Assembly: GCA_902784435.1 (NCBI GenBank)
Contig: CACZUR010000013.1
Location: 1-59,715 of the forward strand
Reading direction: 5' to 3'
Origin: an uncultured Bacteroidia bacterium
Lineage (GTDB): Bacteria; Bacteroidota; Bacteroidia; Bacteroidales; UBA932
Length of the DNA: 59,715 nucleotides
Below the pieces are notes generated by a model, which saw only the letters and a list, made by a program, of their open reading frames with translations, was not told the DNA's origin and ran no database searches. Each line of letters begins with the position of its first letter. The stretch's first letter is position 1. Shown one piece after another: positions 49,787 to 59,715 of this stretch. The translations under genes and the position numbers were made by a program.

Positions 49787-50581
49787 TTGTTGCTAAGCCT
49801 TTTATATGTACTGATTTCCGGCATTGCCCTGCCGGTAGGAGGCATCCAGATGCAATATCTGTGGCGCAACCAGCTCGGGGACGTTTACAGCCTCGGGCTG
49901 GGCAGCGCCGCCTGCCTGGGCGCCGCCGCCGCCACCATGAGCGGCTGGTGCTCGCTCACCGTGGGCAGTTTCATCTGCACGCTCCTCTGTACGCTGGTCT
50001 GCTTCCTGGTCACCCTCAAAGTGAACACCCAGCAGCTCATCACCTTCGGCATCCTGTTCGGGACCTTCATCGGCTCGCTGGGCACCATCGTGGTCACCAA
50101 TGCACCCAACGGAGACCTGCTCAAGCAGTATTACCTCTGGGGCGCGGCCAACTTCCGGCTGGAAGGGGTGACCACCGGGGACATCATCTTCTCCCTGGCG
50201 CTTTTTGCCGTGGGAATGGCGGCCGCGCTGTCGCAGGCGGGCCTGCTCACGCGGCACTTCCAGGAGCAGACGGAAATATCGGCCTGGGGGAAAGCCCTGC
50301 TCCTGCTGGCCATCATGTGCCTGGTAACCAGCGCCGTAAGTATCTGCGGTCCCATCGGCTTCATTTCCCTGGGCGTACCCAACCTGAGCCGCCTCATCTG
50401 CAAGAAAAAAGACATCCGGGCACACTACTGCATCAGCAGCGCCATGGGCGTGGGGCTGCTCCTGGTCACCTACCTGGTGGTACAGTATGTGAACTTCGGG
50501 ATTTACCTGCCCGTAAGCGCCACCATGGCCATTCTGGCCCTGCCGCTCATGGCGCTGATATTTGTGAAAGGGAAACAGTAG
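49787..50581 (+). CDS. FecCD-family permease lacking the first helix
   Basis: 264 residues against about 330 for BtuC/FecCD permeases. It starts where these proteins normally have their second helix: LLSLLYVLISGIALPVGGIQMQYLWRNQLGDVYSLGLGSAACLGA. The late motif GPIGFISLGVPNLSRLI is intact. An in-frame stop (49781-49783) lies just before the only plausible start, a TTG at 49787; no ATG exists before residue 20. No ATP-binding or solute-binding partner is adjacent. Family members import iron-siderophores, haem or cobalamin. It may be a decaying copy or a shortened form using distant partners. Confidence 0.7.
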   Translation: MLLSLLYVLISGIALPVGGIQMQYLWRNQLGDVYSLGLGSAACLGAAAATMSGWCSLTVGSFICTLLCTLVCFLVTLKVNTQQLITFGILFGTFIGSLGTIVVTNAPNGDLLKQYYLWGAANFRLEGVTTGDIIFSLALFAVGMAAALSQAGLLTRHFQEQTEISAWGKALLLLAIMCLVTSAVSICGPIGFISLGVPNLSRLICKKKDIRAHYCISSAMGVGLLLVTYLVVQYVNFGIYLPVSATMAILALPLMALIFVKGKQ

Positions 50582-50582
50582 C

Positions 50583-51140
50583 TTACATCAGCCACGCACT
50601 CATATCCTTGCCGGCAGCGATGCCTTCGCGGATCTGGGTGGAGGAGATGGTGACGAGGGGTGCTTTAACCAAAGCGATACGGGCGCCCGGAACGGCCTTG
50701 AGCAGCCGGGCTTTGTCCCTGCCCCGGTGGAAACCCTTGCGCGGGAAAACCACCACGCCGTATTCGCGCAGGATGCGCTCGTGGAAGCGCCAACCGCCGA
50801 AGGAGGCCAGGTTATCGGCGCCGATTACCAGCGTGAAATCATTCTCCGGTTCCCGCTCATGCAGGACATCCAGGGTGCGGATGGTGTACTGGGGAGGCGT
50901 CATCTTCAGTTCGATATCCTCCACTTGTACCTTGAGGTCCGGATGCCTTTTGACGGCCGCCACAGCCGCTTCGAAGCGTGCCTCCCCGGCCGGAAGGCTG
51001 TGATGCTGCTTGAAAGGATTCTGCGGCGTCACTACCAGATACACCTTATCGAATCCCGCCTCCTGTGTCAGGAAACGGATGATGGCCTCATGACCTTTGT
51101 GAAGGGGATTGAAACTCCCGCTATAGACAGCAATCTGCAT
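50583..51140 (-). CDS. nadD: nicotinate-nucleotide adenylyltransferase
   Basis: 185 residues. The N-terminal nucleotidyltransferase motif MQIAVYSGSFNPLHKGHEAII and the C-terminal ISSTQIREGIAAG are the family landmarks. NadD adenylates nicotinate mononucleotide in NAD synthesis. It converges with the FecCD-like gene with 1 nt between stops and diverges from gmk. Its promoter box TATCTTTG lies 7 nt before the ATG. Confidence 0.93.
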   Translation of the reverse strand: MQIAVYSGSFNPLHKGHEAIIRFLTQEAGFDKVYLVVTPQNPFKQHHSLPAGEARFEAAVAAVKRHPDLKVQVEDIELKMTPPQYTIRTLDVLHEREPENDFTLVIGADNLASFGGWRFHERILREYGVVVFPRKGFHRGRDKARLLKAVPGARIALVKAPLVTISSTQIREGIAAGKDMSAWLM

Positions 51141-51147
51141 AACGCTG

Positions 51148-51155
51148 CAAAGATA
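51148..51155 (-). promoter_or_regulatory. -7 promoter box of nadD
   Basis: The minus strand reads TATCTTTG, ending 7 nt before the nadD ATG. Confidence 0.6.
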
Positions 51156-51168
51156 CGGAAATAATTGT

Positions 51169-51176
51169 TATCTTTG
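51169..51176 (+). promoter_or_regulatory. -7 promoter box of gmk and the tricorn-type gene
   Basis: TATCTTTG, 21 nt before the gmk ATG, back to back with the nadD box. Confidence 0.6.
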
Positions 51177-51197
51177 TATGATTAACTAAAACAGTCT

Positions 51198-51764
51198 ATG
51201 CCCGGCAAAGTTCTCATCTTCTCGGCCCCTTCCGGCAGCGGAAAAAGCACCATCGTTGGCCACATCCTGGGTCTGCACCCGGAAATTGAATTCTCCGTGA
51301 GCGCCACTTCGCGTCCGCCCCGCGGCACGGAACAGGACGGCGTGGAATACCTCTTCTATACGGCCGATGTCTTCCGCGGCCTGGTGGCGGACAATAAGTT
51401 CGTGGAATACGAAGAAGTGTACCCGGACCGATTCTACGGCACCCTCAAGAGCGAAGTGAACCGCATCTGGGCCAAAGGCCACGTCATTGTCTTTGACGTA
51501 GACGTAAAAGGCGGCGTGTCCCTGAAAAAGTACTTCGGCGACGCTGCGCTGTCGGTCTTCATCCAGGCACCTTCCGTAGAGGAACTGCGCAAACGGCTCA
51601 TCGCCCGCAACACAGACCCGATGGACGCCATCGAAACGCGCGTGGCCAAGGCCGCCGAGGAAATGACCTATGCCCCCCAGTTCGACCGCATCCTCGTCAA
51701 CGACGACCTGGCCACCGCCTATAAAGAGACCGAAGAACTTGTCAATCAATTCCTTGCCATATGA
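51198..51764 (+). CDS. gmk: guanylate kinase
   Basis: 188 residues, full length. The P-loop FSAPSGSGKSTIV (about 8-20), the GMP-binding SVSATSRPPRGTEQDGVEYLF and the lid region are all visible. It makes GDP from GMP. The following tricorn-type gene overlaps its stop by 4 nt (ATGA), so the two share a transcript, although they have no known functional link. Confidence 0.95.
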   Translation: MPGKVLIFSAPSGSGKSTIVGHILGLHPEIEFSVSATSRPPRGTEQDGVEYLFYTADVFRGLVADNKFVEYEEVYPDRFYGTLKSEVNRIWAKGHVIVFDVDVKGGVSLKKYFGDAALSVFIQAPSVEELRKRLIARNTDPMDAIETRVAKAAEEMTYAPQFDRILVNDDLATAYKETEELVNQFLAI

Positions 51765-54700
51765 AACGAGCCCTATCCTTCATCCTGCTACTGGCCGTCA
51801 CCACTGTAGCATCGGCCCAAGAGGAAGCCCGCCTGCTTCGCTTTCCTGCCACCAACGGCACAGACGTAGCATTCACCTACGCCGGAGACCTCTGGACCGT
51901 CCCCATCCAGGGCGGCGAAGCCCGGCGCCTGACCAGCCACATCGGCTATGAAATCTTTGCCCGCTATTCCCCGGACGGCAAAACCATCGCCTTCACCGGA
52001 GAGTACGACGGCAACCGCGAGGTATACCGCATCCCCGCCCAGGGCGGCGAACCGGTGCGGGTTACCTATACTGCCACCAATCCCCGCGACGACCTGGGAG
52101 ACCGCATGGGCCCCAACAACATCGTGATGGCCTGGAGCCCGGACGGTAAGAGCATCCTGTTCCGCAACCGCACGGAGGACGGTTTTTCCGGCCAGCTCTG
52201 GAACGTCCCCGCGGAAGGCGGCATGCCTGCCATGCTTCCCCTGCCGGAAGGCGGTTGGTGCAGCTATTCCCCGGACGGCAAAAAACTGGCCTACAACCGC
52301 GTGATGCGTGAATTCCGCACCTGGAAGTATTACCGCGGCGGCATGGCCGACGACATCTGGATCTGGGATCCCAAGGCCGGAAAGGTGAGCAACATCACCG
52401 GCAACGACGCCCAGGACATCTTCCCCATGTGGGTGGGCGAAGACATTTTCTTTGCCAGCGACCGGGACATGACCATGAACCTGTTCGCCTACAACACCCG
52501 CAGCGGTCAAACCCGCAAGGTAACCCATTTCACCGAATATGACGTCAAGTTCCCCTCCACGGACGGCAAGCATATCGTCTTCGAAAACGGCGGCTGGCTG
52601 TACCGGCTGGACCCCGCCACGGGAAACTGCAGCAAGATTTCCGTCACCCTGGGGGCCGATGACATCTATGCCCGCGCCCAGCGGAAAAACGTCGGGGACA
52701 AGCGCACGAACGCCAGCCTCTCCCCCGACGGTTCCCGCGTGGTGGTGACCGCCCGCGGCGAAGTCTTTGACGTGCCCGTGGGCAAGGGCGTTACCCGCAA
52801 CCTTACCCGCTCCTCGGACTCCAACGACCGGGGTGCCGTCTGGAGCCCCGACGCCCGGTGGATTGCCTGGATCGGAGACGCCATCGGCGAAACGGAAGTG
52901 TATCTGTACGACGTCAAAGCCGGCTCCGGGAAGCAGCTCACCCAGGGCAGCGACACCTACATCCGCGGCCTGCAGTGGGCCCCGGACAGCAAGCACCTCT
53001 ATTATACGGACCGCAAGAACCGCTTTGTGGAAGTGGATCCCCTGAGCGGCGCCAAACGGACCGTCATGGAAAATCCCGAATCCGAATTCTACGGCGTGGC
53101 CATCTCCCCGGACAGCAAGTGGCTCTCCTATACACGCCCGGCCGCCAACGAGATGGACATCGTATACCTCCGCTCCCTGGAAAGCGGCAAGGAATATCCC
53201 GTGACGGACCGCTGGTACAACAGCGGCAGCCCCAGCTTCTCTACCGACGGCAAGTACCTGATTTTCACCAGCGACCGGGACATGAACCCGCAGTACAGCC
53301 GCATCGAATGGAACTACTCCTTCACGGACATGAGCGGCGTGTACATGGCCCTGCTGGCCGCCGACACCCCTTCCCCGCTCATCGCCAAGGACCCGGAGGT
53401 GAAGGCCGATGAGCCTGCCGCCAAGCCCGAAAAGGCAGAGAAGCCCGCCAAGCCCGAAAAACCCGCCGCCGCCACCCGGATAGACCCGGAGGGCATCGCA
53501 GACCGCATCGTCAAACTGCCCGTGAAAGGCCGCCGTTTCTACTGTGACGGCAAGAGCCTCTGGTACGGCGCCCGCGGCGGCACCCGCGTATTCACCTTCG
53601 CCACCGGAGACGATGAAAGCTGCACGGACGGCATGCTGGATGTGACACCCGGTGCCAAGAAAGCCCTGGTGATGAAAGGCCGCGACCTGTATGCCGTGGG
53701 CATCGGCCCCAAGATGGCCCTCAAGGACAAGATTGACCTGGGCGGGCTGATTACCACCGTGGACTATCCCCGGGAATGGGCCCAGCTATACGACGAAGTC
53801 TGGCGCGCCTTCCGCGACGGTTACTACCTGGAAAACATGCACGGACGCGACTGGAAGGCCATCAAGGCCAAGTACGAAGTGCTGCTTCCCTACGCCAAGA
53901 CCCGCCTGGACGTAAACTACATCATCGGCGAGATGATTGCCGAAACCGCCAGCGGCCACTGCTATGTGACGCCCGGCGAATATCCCCGTCCGGAGCGCAT
54001 CCCCATGGGCCTGCTGGGTGCCGAATTCTCCAAAGTGAAAGGCGGATTCCGCATTGACCGCATCCTGGAAGGCGCCACCTACCGGCCCGAACTCCGTTCC
54101 CCGCTCACCGAACCCGGCCTGGGCGTGAAGGAAGGAGACGTCATCACCGCCATCGACGGGGTTTCCCTCGCCGATACGGACAACATCTACAAACTGCTCA
54201 TCGGCAAGGCCGACGTGCTCACGGAACTCAGCATCGGCGGGAAGAAGGTGGTGGTGAAGCCCATCGCCGACGAAGGTCCCCTGCAGCACTACGCCTGGGT
54301 GATGAAGAACATCCGCACCGTAGAAAAGCTCTCCGGCGGCCGTGTGGGCTATATTTACATTCCGGACATGGGCCCCGAGGGCCTGAGCGAATGGGCGCGC
54401 TACTACTACCCGCAGCTGGACAAGGAAGCCCTTATCATCGACGACCGCGCCAATGGCGGCGGCAACATTTCCCCGATGATCATCGAGCGCCTGCAGCGCA
54501 AAGTGTACCGGATGACCATGCGCCGCGGCTCCACCCGCACCGGCACCACGCCGGAAGGCACGCACACGGGTCCCAAGGTGCTCCTCATCAACAAGTATTC
54601 GGCCAGCGACGGAGACCTGTTCCCCTGGAGCTTCAAGGCCAATAACCTGGGCACCGTCATCGGCACCCGCACCTGGGGCGGCATCGTGGGCATCAGCGGT

Positions 54701-54967
54701 CCCCTGCCCTATGTGGACGGCACGGACGTCCGCGTTCCTTTCTTCACCAACTATGACGCCGCCACCGGCCAGTGGATCGTGGAGAACCACGGCGTAGACC
54801 CGGACATCCTCCTGGACAACGACCCCGTGAAAGAGTTCGCCGGAGAGGACCAGCAGCTGGAAAAAGCCGTCCAGGTGGCCCTGGAACAGCTCAAAGACCG
54901 CAAGCCCCTGCCGGGTATTCCGGCTCCGCGCACCTTCAAGGACCTGGGGCTGCCGGAGGTGTGGTAG
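51761..54967 (+). CDS. tricorn-type secreted protease (S41)
   Basis: 1068 residues with a signal peptide (MKRALSFILLLAVTTVASAQ). Two beta-propellers follow, with repeated WD40-like/PD40 units such as ARYSPDGKTIAFTGEYDGNREVYRI (about 50-530); then a Pro/Lys-rich linker (AKPEKAEKPAKPEKP), a C1 domain, a PDZ domain (about 745-840) and the S41 catalytic domain. Tricorn catalytic residues are all there: His733 (SGHCY), Ser949 (YSASDGD) and Glu1008 (ENHGVDPD). It probably degrades peptides in the periplasm. A terminator shared with fba follows. Confidence 0.92.
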   Translation: MKRALSFILLLAVTTVASAQEEARLLRFPATNGTDVAFTYAGDLWTVPIQGGEARRLTSHIGYEIFARYSPDGKTIAFTGEYDGNREVYRIPAQGGEPVRVTYTATNPRDDLGDRMGPNNIVMAWSPDGKSILFRNRTEDGFSGQLWNVPAEGGMPAMLPLPEGGWCSYSPDGKKLAYNRVMREFRTWKYYRGGMADDIWIWDPKAGKVSNITGNDAQDIFPMWVGEDIFFASDRDMTMNLFAYNTRSGQTRKVTHFTEYDVKFPSTDGKHIVFENGGWLYRLDPATGNCSKISVTLGADDIYARAQRKNVGDKRTNASLSPDGSRVVVTARGEVFDVPVGKGVTRNLTRSSDSNDRGAVWSPDARWIAWIGDAIGETEVYLYDVKAGSGKQLTQGSDTYIRGLQWAPDSKHLYYTDRKNRFVEVDPLSGAKRTVMENPESEFYGVAISPDSKWLSYTRPAANEMDIVYLRSLESGKEYPVTDRWYNSGSPSFSTDGKYLIFTSDRDMNPQYSRIEWNYSFTDMSGVYMALLAADTPSPLIAKDPEVKADEPAAKPEKAEKPAKPEKPAAATRIDPEGIADRIVKLPVKGRRFYCDGKSLWYGARGGTRVFTFATGDDESCTDGMLDVTPGAKKALVMKGRDLYAVGIGPKMALKDKIDLGGLITTVDYPREWAQLYDEVWRAFRDGYYLENMHGRDWKAIKAKYEVLLPYAKTRLDVNYIIGEMIAETASGHCYVTPGEYPRPERIPMGLLGAEFSKVKGGFRIDRILEGATYRPELRSPLTEPGLGVKEGDVITAIDGVSLADTDNIYKLLIGKADVLTELSIGGKKVVVKPIADEGPLQHYAWVMKNIRTVEKLSGGRVGYIYIPDMGPEGLSEWARYYYPQLDKEALIIDDRANGGGNISPMIIERLQRKVYRMTMRRGSTRTGTTPEGTHTGPKVLLINKYSASDGDLFPWSFKANNLGTVIGTRTWGGIVGISGPLPYVDGTDVRVPFFTNYDAATGQWIVENHGVDPDILLDNDPVKEFAGEDQQLEKAVQVALEQLKDRKPLPGIPAPRTFKDLGLPEVW

Positions 54968-54978
54968 CCCGATGAACT

Positions 54979-55014
54979 AAAAAAGCTCCGCGCACATTTG
55001 CACGGAGCTTTTTT
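54979..55014. terminator. bidirectional terminator between tricorn-type gene and fba
   Basis: Stem CTCCG/CGGAG extended by AAAAAAG and CTTTTTT gives a long stem with A/T tracts on both sides, placed between the convergent stops at 54967 and 55032. Confidence 0.85.
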
Positions 55015-55031
55015 AATAAAAGAACTGCCTT

Positions 55032-56033
55032 TTATTCGGCCTTACCGTTGGAGCCCAGTACGTTCACAATCTTGTGGATGTACATCTTCTTCATTTCCTC
55101 GCGGGCGGGTTTCAGATACTGGCGAGGGTCGAAGTGGCTGGGATTTTCGGCCAGGTGCTTGCGGATGGCAGCGGTCATGGCCAGACGGCTGTCGGAGTCG
55201 ATGTTGATCTTGCACACAGCGCTCTTGGAAGCCTCGCGGAGCTGCTCCTCGGGGATACCCACGGCGTTGGGCAGGTTGCCGCCGTACTTGTTGCACATGT
55301 CCACATATTCCTGGGGAACGGAGCTGGAGCCGTGAAGGACGATGGGGAAGCCGGGAAGCTTCTTCTCAATCTCGTGCAGGACGTCGAAGGCCAGCGGCGG
55401 AGGTACCAGGCGGCCGGTCTTGGGATCTACGGTGCACTGCTCCGGGGTGAACTTGTAGGCGCCGTGGCTGGTGCCGATGGAGATGGCCAGGGAGTCGCAA
55501 CCGGTGCGGGTGGCGAAGTCAATCACTTCTTCGGGTTTGGTGTAGTGGGAAACCGCGGAGGAAACCTCATCTTCTACGCCAGCCAGAACGCCCAGCTCGG
55601 CCTCTACTGTAACATCGTACTGATGGGCATAGTCCACCACCTTCTTGGTGAGGGCGATGTTCTCCTCGTAAGGCAGGGAGGAGGCGTCGATCATGACAGA
55701 GCTGAAGCCCATGTCCACGCAGTCTTTGCAAAGCTCGAAGCTGTCGCCGTGGTCCAGGTGCAGGACGATCTGAGGATTCGTCCAACCCAGTTCCTTGGCG
55801 TATTCTACAGCACCCTCTGCCATATAGCGGAGAAGGGTGGAATTGGCATAGTTACGGGCACCCTTGGAAACCTGGAGAATAACCGGGGATTTGGTCTCTG
55901 CTGCGGCCTGGATGATGGCCTGGAGCTGCTCCATGTTGTTGAAATTGAAAGCGGGGATGGCGTAACCGCCGGCAACGGCCTTCTTGAACATCTCGCGGGT
56001 GTTCACCAGGCCGATTTCTTTGTAAGATACCAT
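55032..56033 (-). CDS. fba: class II fructose-bisphosphate aldolase
   Basis: 333 residues from the ATG at 56033 (MVSYKEIGLVNTREMF); the longer frame upstream lacks support and would sit close to the promoter. Zinc-ligand and active-site motifs are present: VLHLDHGDSFELC, the VEAELGVLAG element, and the late SIGTSHGAYKF and LHGSSSVP motifs of the class II family. It cleaves fructose-1,6-bisphosphate in glycolysis. A TATCTTTG box lies about 36 nt upstream. Confidence 0.94.
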   Translation of the reverse strand: MVSYKEIGLVNTREMFKKAVAGGYAIPAFNFNNMEQLQAIIQAAAETKSPVILQVSKGARNYANSTLLRYMAEGAVEYAKELGWTNPQIVLHLDHGDSFELCKDCVDMGFSSVMIDASSLPYEENIALTKKVVDYAHQYDVTVEAELGVLAGVEDEVSSAVSHYTKPEEVIDFATRTGCDSLAISIGTSHGAYKFTPEQCTVDPKTGRLVPPPLAFDVLHEIEKKLPGFPIVLHGSSSVPQEYVDMCNKYGGNLPNAVGIPEEQLREASKSAVCKINIDSDSRLAMTAAIRKHLAENPSHFDPRQYLKPAREEMKKMYIHKIVNVLGSNGKAE

Positions 56034-56068
56034 AGTTTTATAAAGATTATAATGTGTTTTCCGGTCCA

Positions 56069-56076
56069 CAAAGATA
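56069..56076 (-). promoter_or_regulatory. -7 promoter box of fba
   Basis: The minus strand reads TATCTTTG, about 36 nt before the fba ATG. Confidence 0.6.
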
Positions 56077-56125
56077 GCAAAAATCGTGCAATATTAAAAT
56101 ATTTTCTTTTTCCATATTTATTCGT

Positions 56126-56133
56126 TACCTTTG
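56126..56133 (+). promoter_or_regulatory. -7 promoter box of cls
   Basis: TACCTTTG ends 4 nt before the ATG at 56138. Confidence 0.55.
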
Positions 56134-56137
56134 AGTG

Positions 56138-58683
<2,546 letters not shown>

Positions 58684-59439
58684 CTACTGGATTTTCAGGG
58701 TGTCCGGGATGGATTCCACGCGTTCGATCTGGTCGATGACCTGGGAGGCTTCCTCGGCCTTCGTGGCGGCGGCTTCGGCCTTGGCGGCAGCCTCTTCCGC
58801 GGCTTTCTGGGCCTTGATCAGTTCTCCCTGCTTGGCAGCAATATTCTGTTGGTCCTTCAGGCCTTTCTGGCTGCTGCGAACGTCTTTCTTGGCATCGCGT
58901 ACATCCTTCTTGGCCGAAGAGATGTCCTTTTTGTGACCGTTAATCTGCTTCTGAACTTCCTGGACGGCCTTTTTGCTCCTGTTCACCTTGGCTTCTGCAT
59001 CTTTGTAGTCCTTCTGGGCTACACGGAGGTCTTCATCCAGGGTGCGGATCTCTTCTTCCAGCTGGGAAACCGAGAGTTTATCTGACGTGCTGTACACGCC
59101 GTCGTCCGCCTTGCGGGTCTTCTTTTCCAGTTTGAGGGCGTTTTTCTTGGCCTTGATCACGTCCTGCTTGGCCTTGAGGGACTGTTTCATCAGGCCCAGG
59201 GACTTGCGGGCCTGGTTGTACTGGTCCTGGGCGGCATCCAGGTCTTTCTGCAGGGCGCTGATCTGCTGCTGGCTGTCGCGGATTTGGGCGTCGGCCTTGT
59301 CTTGGGCGACGGAAAGGTCCTGACGGGCCTGTTCCACCTGCTTTTCGGCTTCTGCAATGGCTTCCTTGTTGGTTTGGGCCTGCGCACCCACAAACAGGCA
59401 GAGGGCGGCGGCGGTGAGGAGGAAACGGTAAGTTTTCAT
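58684..59439 (-). CDS. secreted coiled-coil protein of unknown function
   Basis: 251 residues. A signal peptide (MKTYRFLLTAAALCLFVGAQAQ) is followed by an almost continuous heptad-like coiled coil rich in Ala, Lys, Gln and Asp (for example AEKQVEQARQDLSVAQDKAD and SSAKKDVRDAKKDVRSSQKG), with a short break around 115-125. No enzymatic motif is present. Such proteins may form a periplasmic structural rod. A TACATTTG box lies 27 nt before the ATG. It is upstream of trpS in one unit. Confidence 0.75.
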   Translation of the reverse strand: MKTYRFLLTAAALCLFVGAQAQTNKEAIAEAEKQVEQARQDLSVAQDKADAQIRDSQQQISALQKDLDAAQDQYNQARKSLGLMKQSLKAKQDVIKAKKNALKLEKKTRKADDGVYSTSDKLSVSQLEEEIRTLDEDLRVAQKDYKDAEAKVNRSKKAVQEVQKQINGHKKDISSAKKDVRDAKKDVRSSQKGLKDQQNIAAKQGELIKAQKAAEEAAAKAEAAATKAEEASQVIDQIERVESIPDTLKIQ

Positions 59440-59466
59440 ATCGATTTTATATTTGTTTCTATCTTA

Positions 59467-59474
59467 CAAATGTA
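59467..59474 (-). promoter_or_regulatory. -7 promoter box of the coiled-coil protein and trpS
   Basis: The minus strand reads TACATTTG, 27 nt before the ATG at 59439. Confidence 0.55.
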
Positions 59475-59505
59475 GCAATATTTGGGAACAAAGCCAAAAA
59501 AAGAA

Positions 59506-59530
59506 GGAGGCCTCTCGTTGGAGCGCCTCC
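59506..59530 (-). terminator. terminator of the gene entering from the right edge
   Basis: GGAGGC (59506-59511) pairs with GCCTCC (59525-59530). On the minus strand the stem is followed by a T-rich run, just past the stop at 59553. Confidence 0.75.
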
Positions 59531-59552
59531 CTCTCGATGGGCCGAAACTATC

Positions 59553-59715
59553 TTATTGTTCGTCCGGGCCTTCCGGCTGAGGACCCTGCGGACCGGCACC
59601 GAAGGGGCCCTGAGGGCCACCCTGGAACGGGCCCTGGGGACCGGCCTGGCCTTGCTGACCAGCCTGGTACATCTTCTCGAAGGCCTTGTTCAGGGCTTCG
59701 GTGTAGCGGTCGATG
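59553..59715 (-). CDS. dnaK: C-terminal end of probable DnaK chaperone (partial)
   Basis: Only the last 53 or so codons are inside the window; the 5' part lies beyond position 59715. The visible protein ends ...YTEALNKAFEKMYQAGQQ, like the C-terminal helical bundle and tail of DnaK, followed by a Gly/Pro/Gln-rich tail (PQGPFQGG and PQGPFGAGPQG) and the end PEGPDEQ. Typical DnaK tails are also Gly/Gln-rich but usually end in an acidic EEVK/D-like motif, which is absent here. The assignment rests on the short helical match and needs the upstream sequence. Confidence 0.6.
   Translation of the reverse strand, partial: IDRYTEALNKAFEKMYQAGQQGQAGPQGPFQGGPQGPFGAGPQGPQPEGPDEQ

Overview
The window looks like a chromosome segment of a gut-type Bacteroidales bacterium (phylum Bacteroidota), from a lineage with fairly GC-rich coding DNA. 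The evidence is Bacteroidota-style -7 promoter boxes (TAnnTTTG) before many genes, near-absence of Shine-Dalgarno sequences, a SusC/SusD polysaccharide-utilisation locus (PUL), a short primary sigma factor of the Bacteroidota type, and many secreted proteins with SusE/F, OB-fold, golvesin or TonB-C domains. Exact genus cannot be told from the sequence alone.

Layout. 1-2300 is an AT-richer, decayed accessory stretch: one secreted orphan, a KilA-N-type gene broken by an internal deletion, a 5'-truncated tenA remnant and several palindromes. 2348-8597 holds a NYN-domain protein, a dsbD-cyuA pair (dsbD carries in-frame palindromic repeats) and a lipoprotein joining a GH18 domain to a tyrosine-phosphatase domain. 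8751-16849 is mostly housekeeping: an OB-fold/TonB-C protein, corA, a minus-strand cluster (FKBP, pnuC, recR, a GltD-like oxidoreductase, queC), tRNA-Thr, a BaiN-like flavoprotein, and queE/queD. 16883-25282 has a GT-like protein, a MATE exporter, ybaK, recQ, a WalJ/YycJ-like hydrolase, a TPR protein and an M28-like protein that seems to have lost catalytic residues. 25318-30496 is a tight envelope operon (MsbA-like ABC exporter, VanZ-like protein, amidase with golvesin domain). 30535-34603 is degQ-rpoD-argS.

34913-47519 is a PUL: SusC, SusD, a GH30 enzyme, a lipoprotein with three tandem about 220-residue SusE/F-like units, then a membrane-bound DUF6377-type regulator cotranscribed with a GH3 beta-glucosidase. 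The gene set matches the known Bacteroides logic for beta-1,6-glucan: a surface protein captures the glycan, GH30 cuts it outside, SusC/D imports oligomers and GH3 releases glucose in the periplasm. The substrate is inferred.

47605-59715 is mostly housekeeping: dnaN, a DnaQ-like exonuclease, a shortened FecCD-like permease, nadD, gmk, a tricorn-type protease, class II fba, cardiolipin synthase, trpS with an upstream coiled-coil protein gene, and the C-terminal end of a probable dnaK.

Most notable points: (1) REP-like palindromes with compensating stem changes inserted in frame in dsbD; (2) the GH18-phosphatase fusion lipoprotein; (3) many promoter boxes only 3-7 nt before the start codon, suggesting leaderless transcription; (4) the M28 pseudoenzyme; (5) the compact predicted beta-1,6-glucan PUL with a triplicated binding protein. 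No CRISPR array, prophage or intact insertion sequence was seen.
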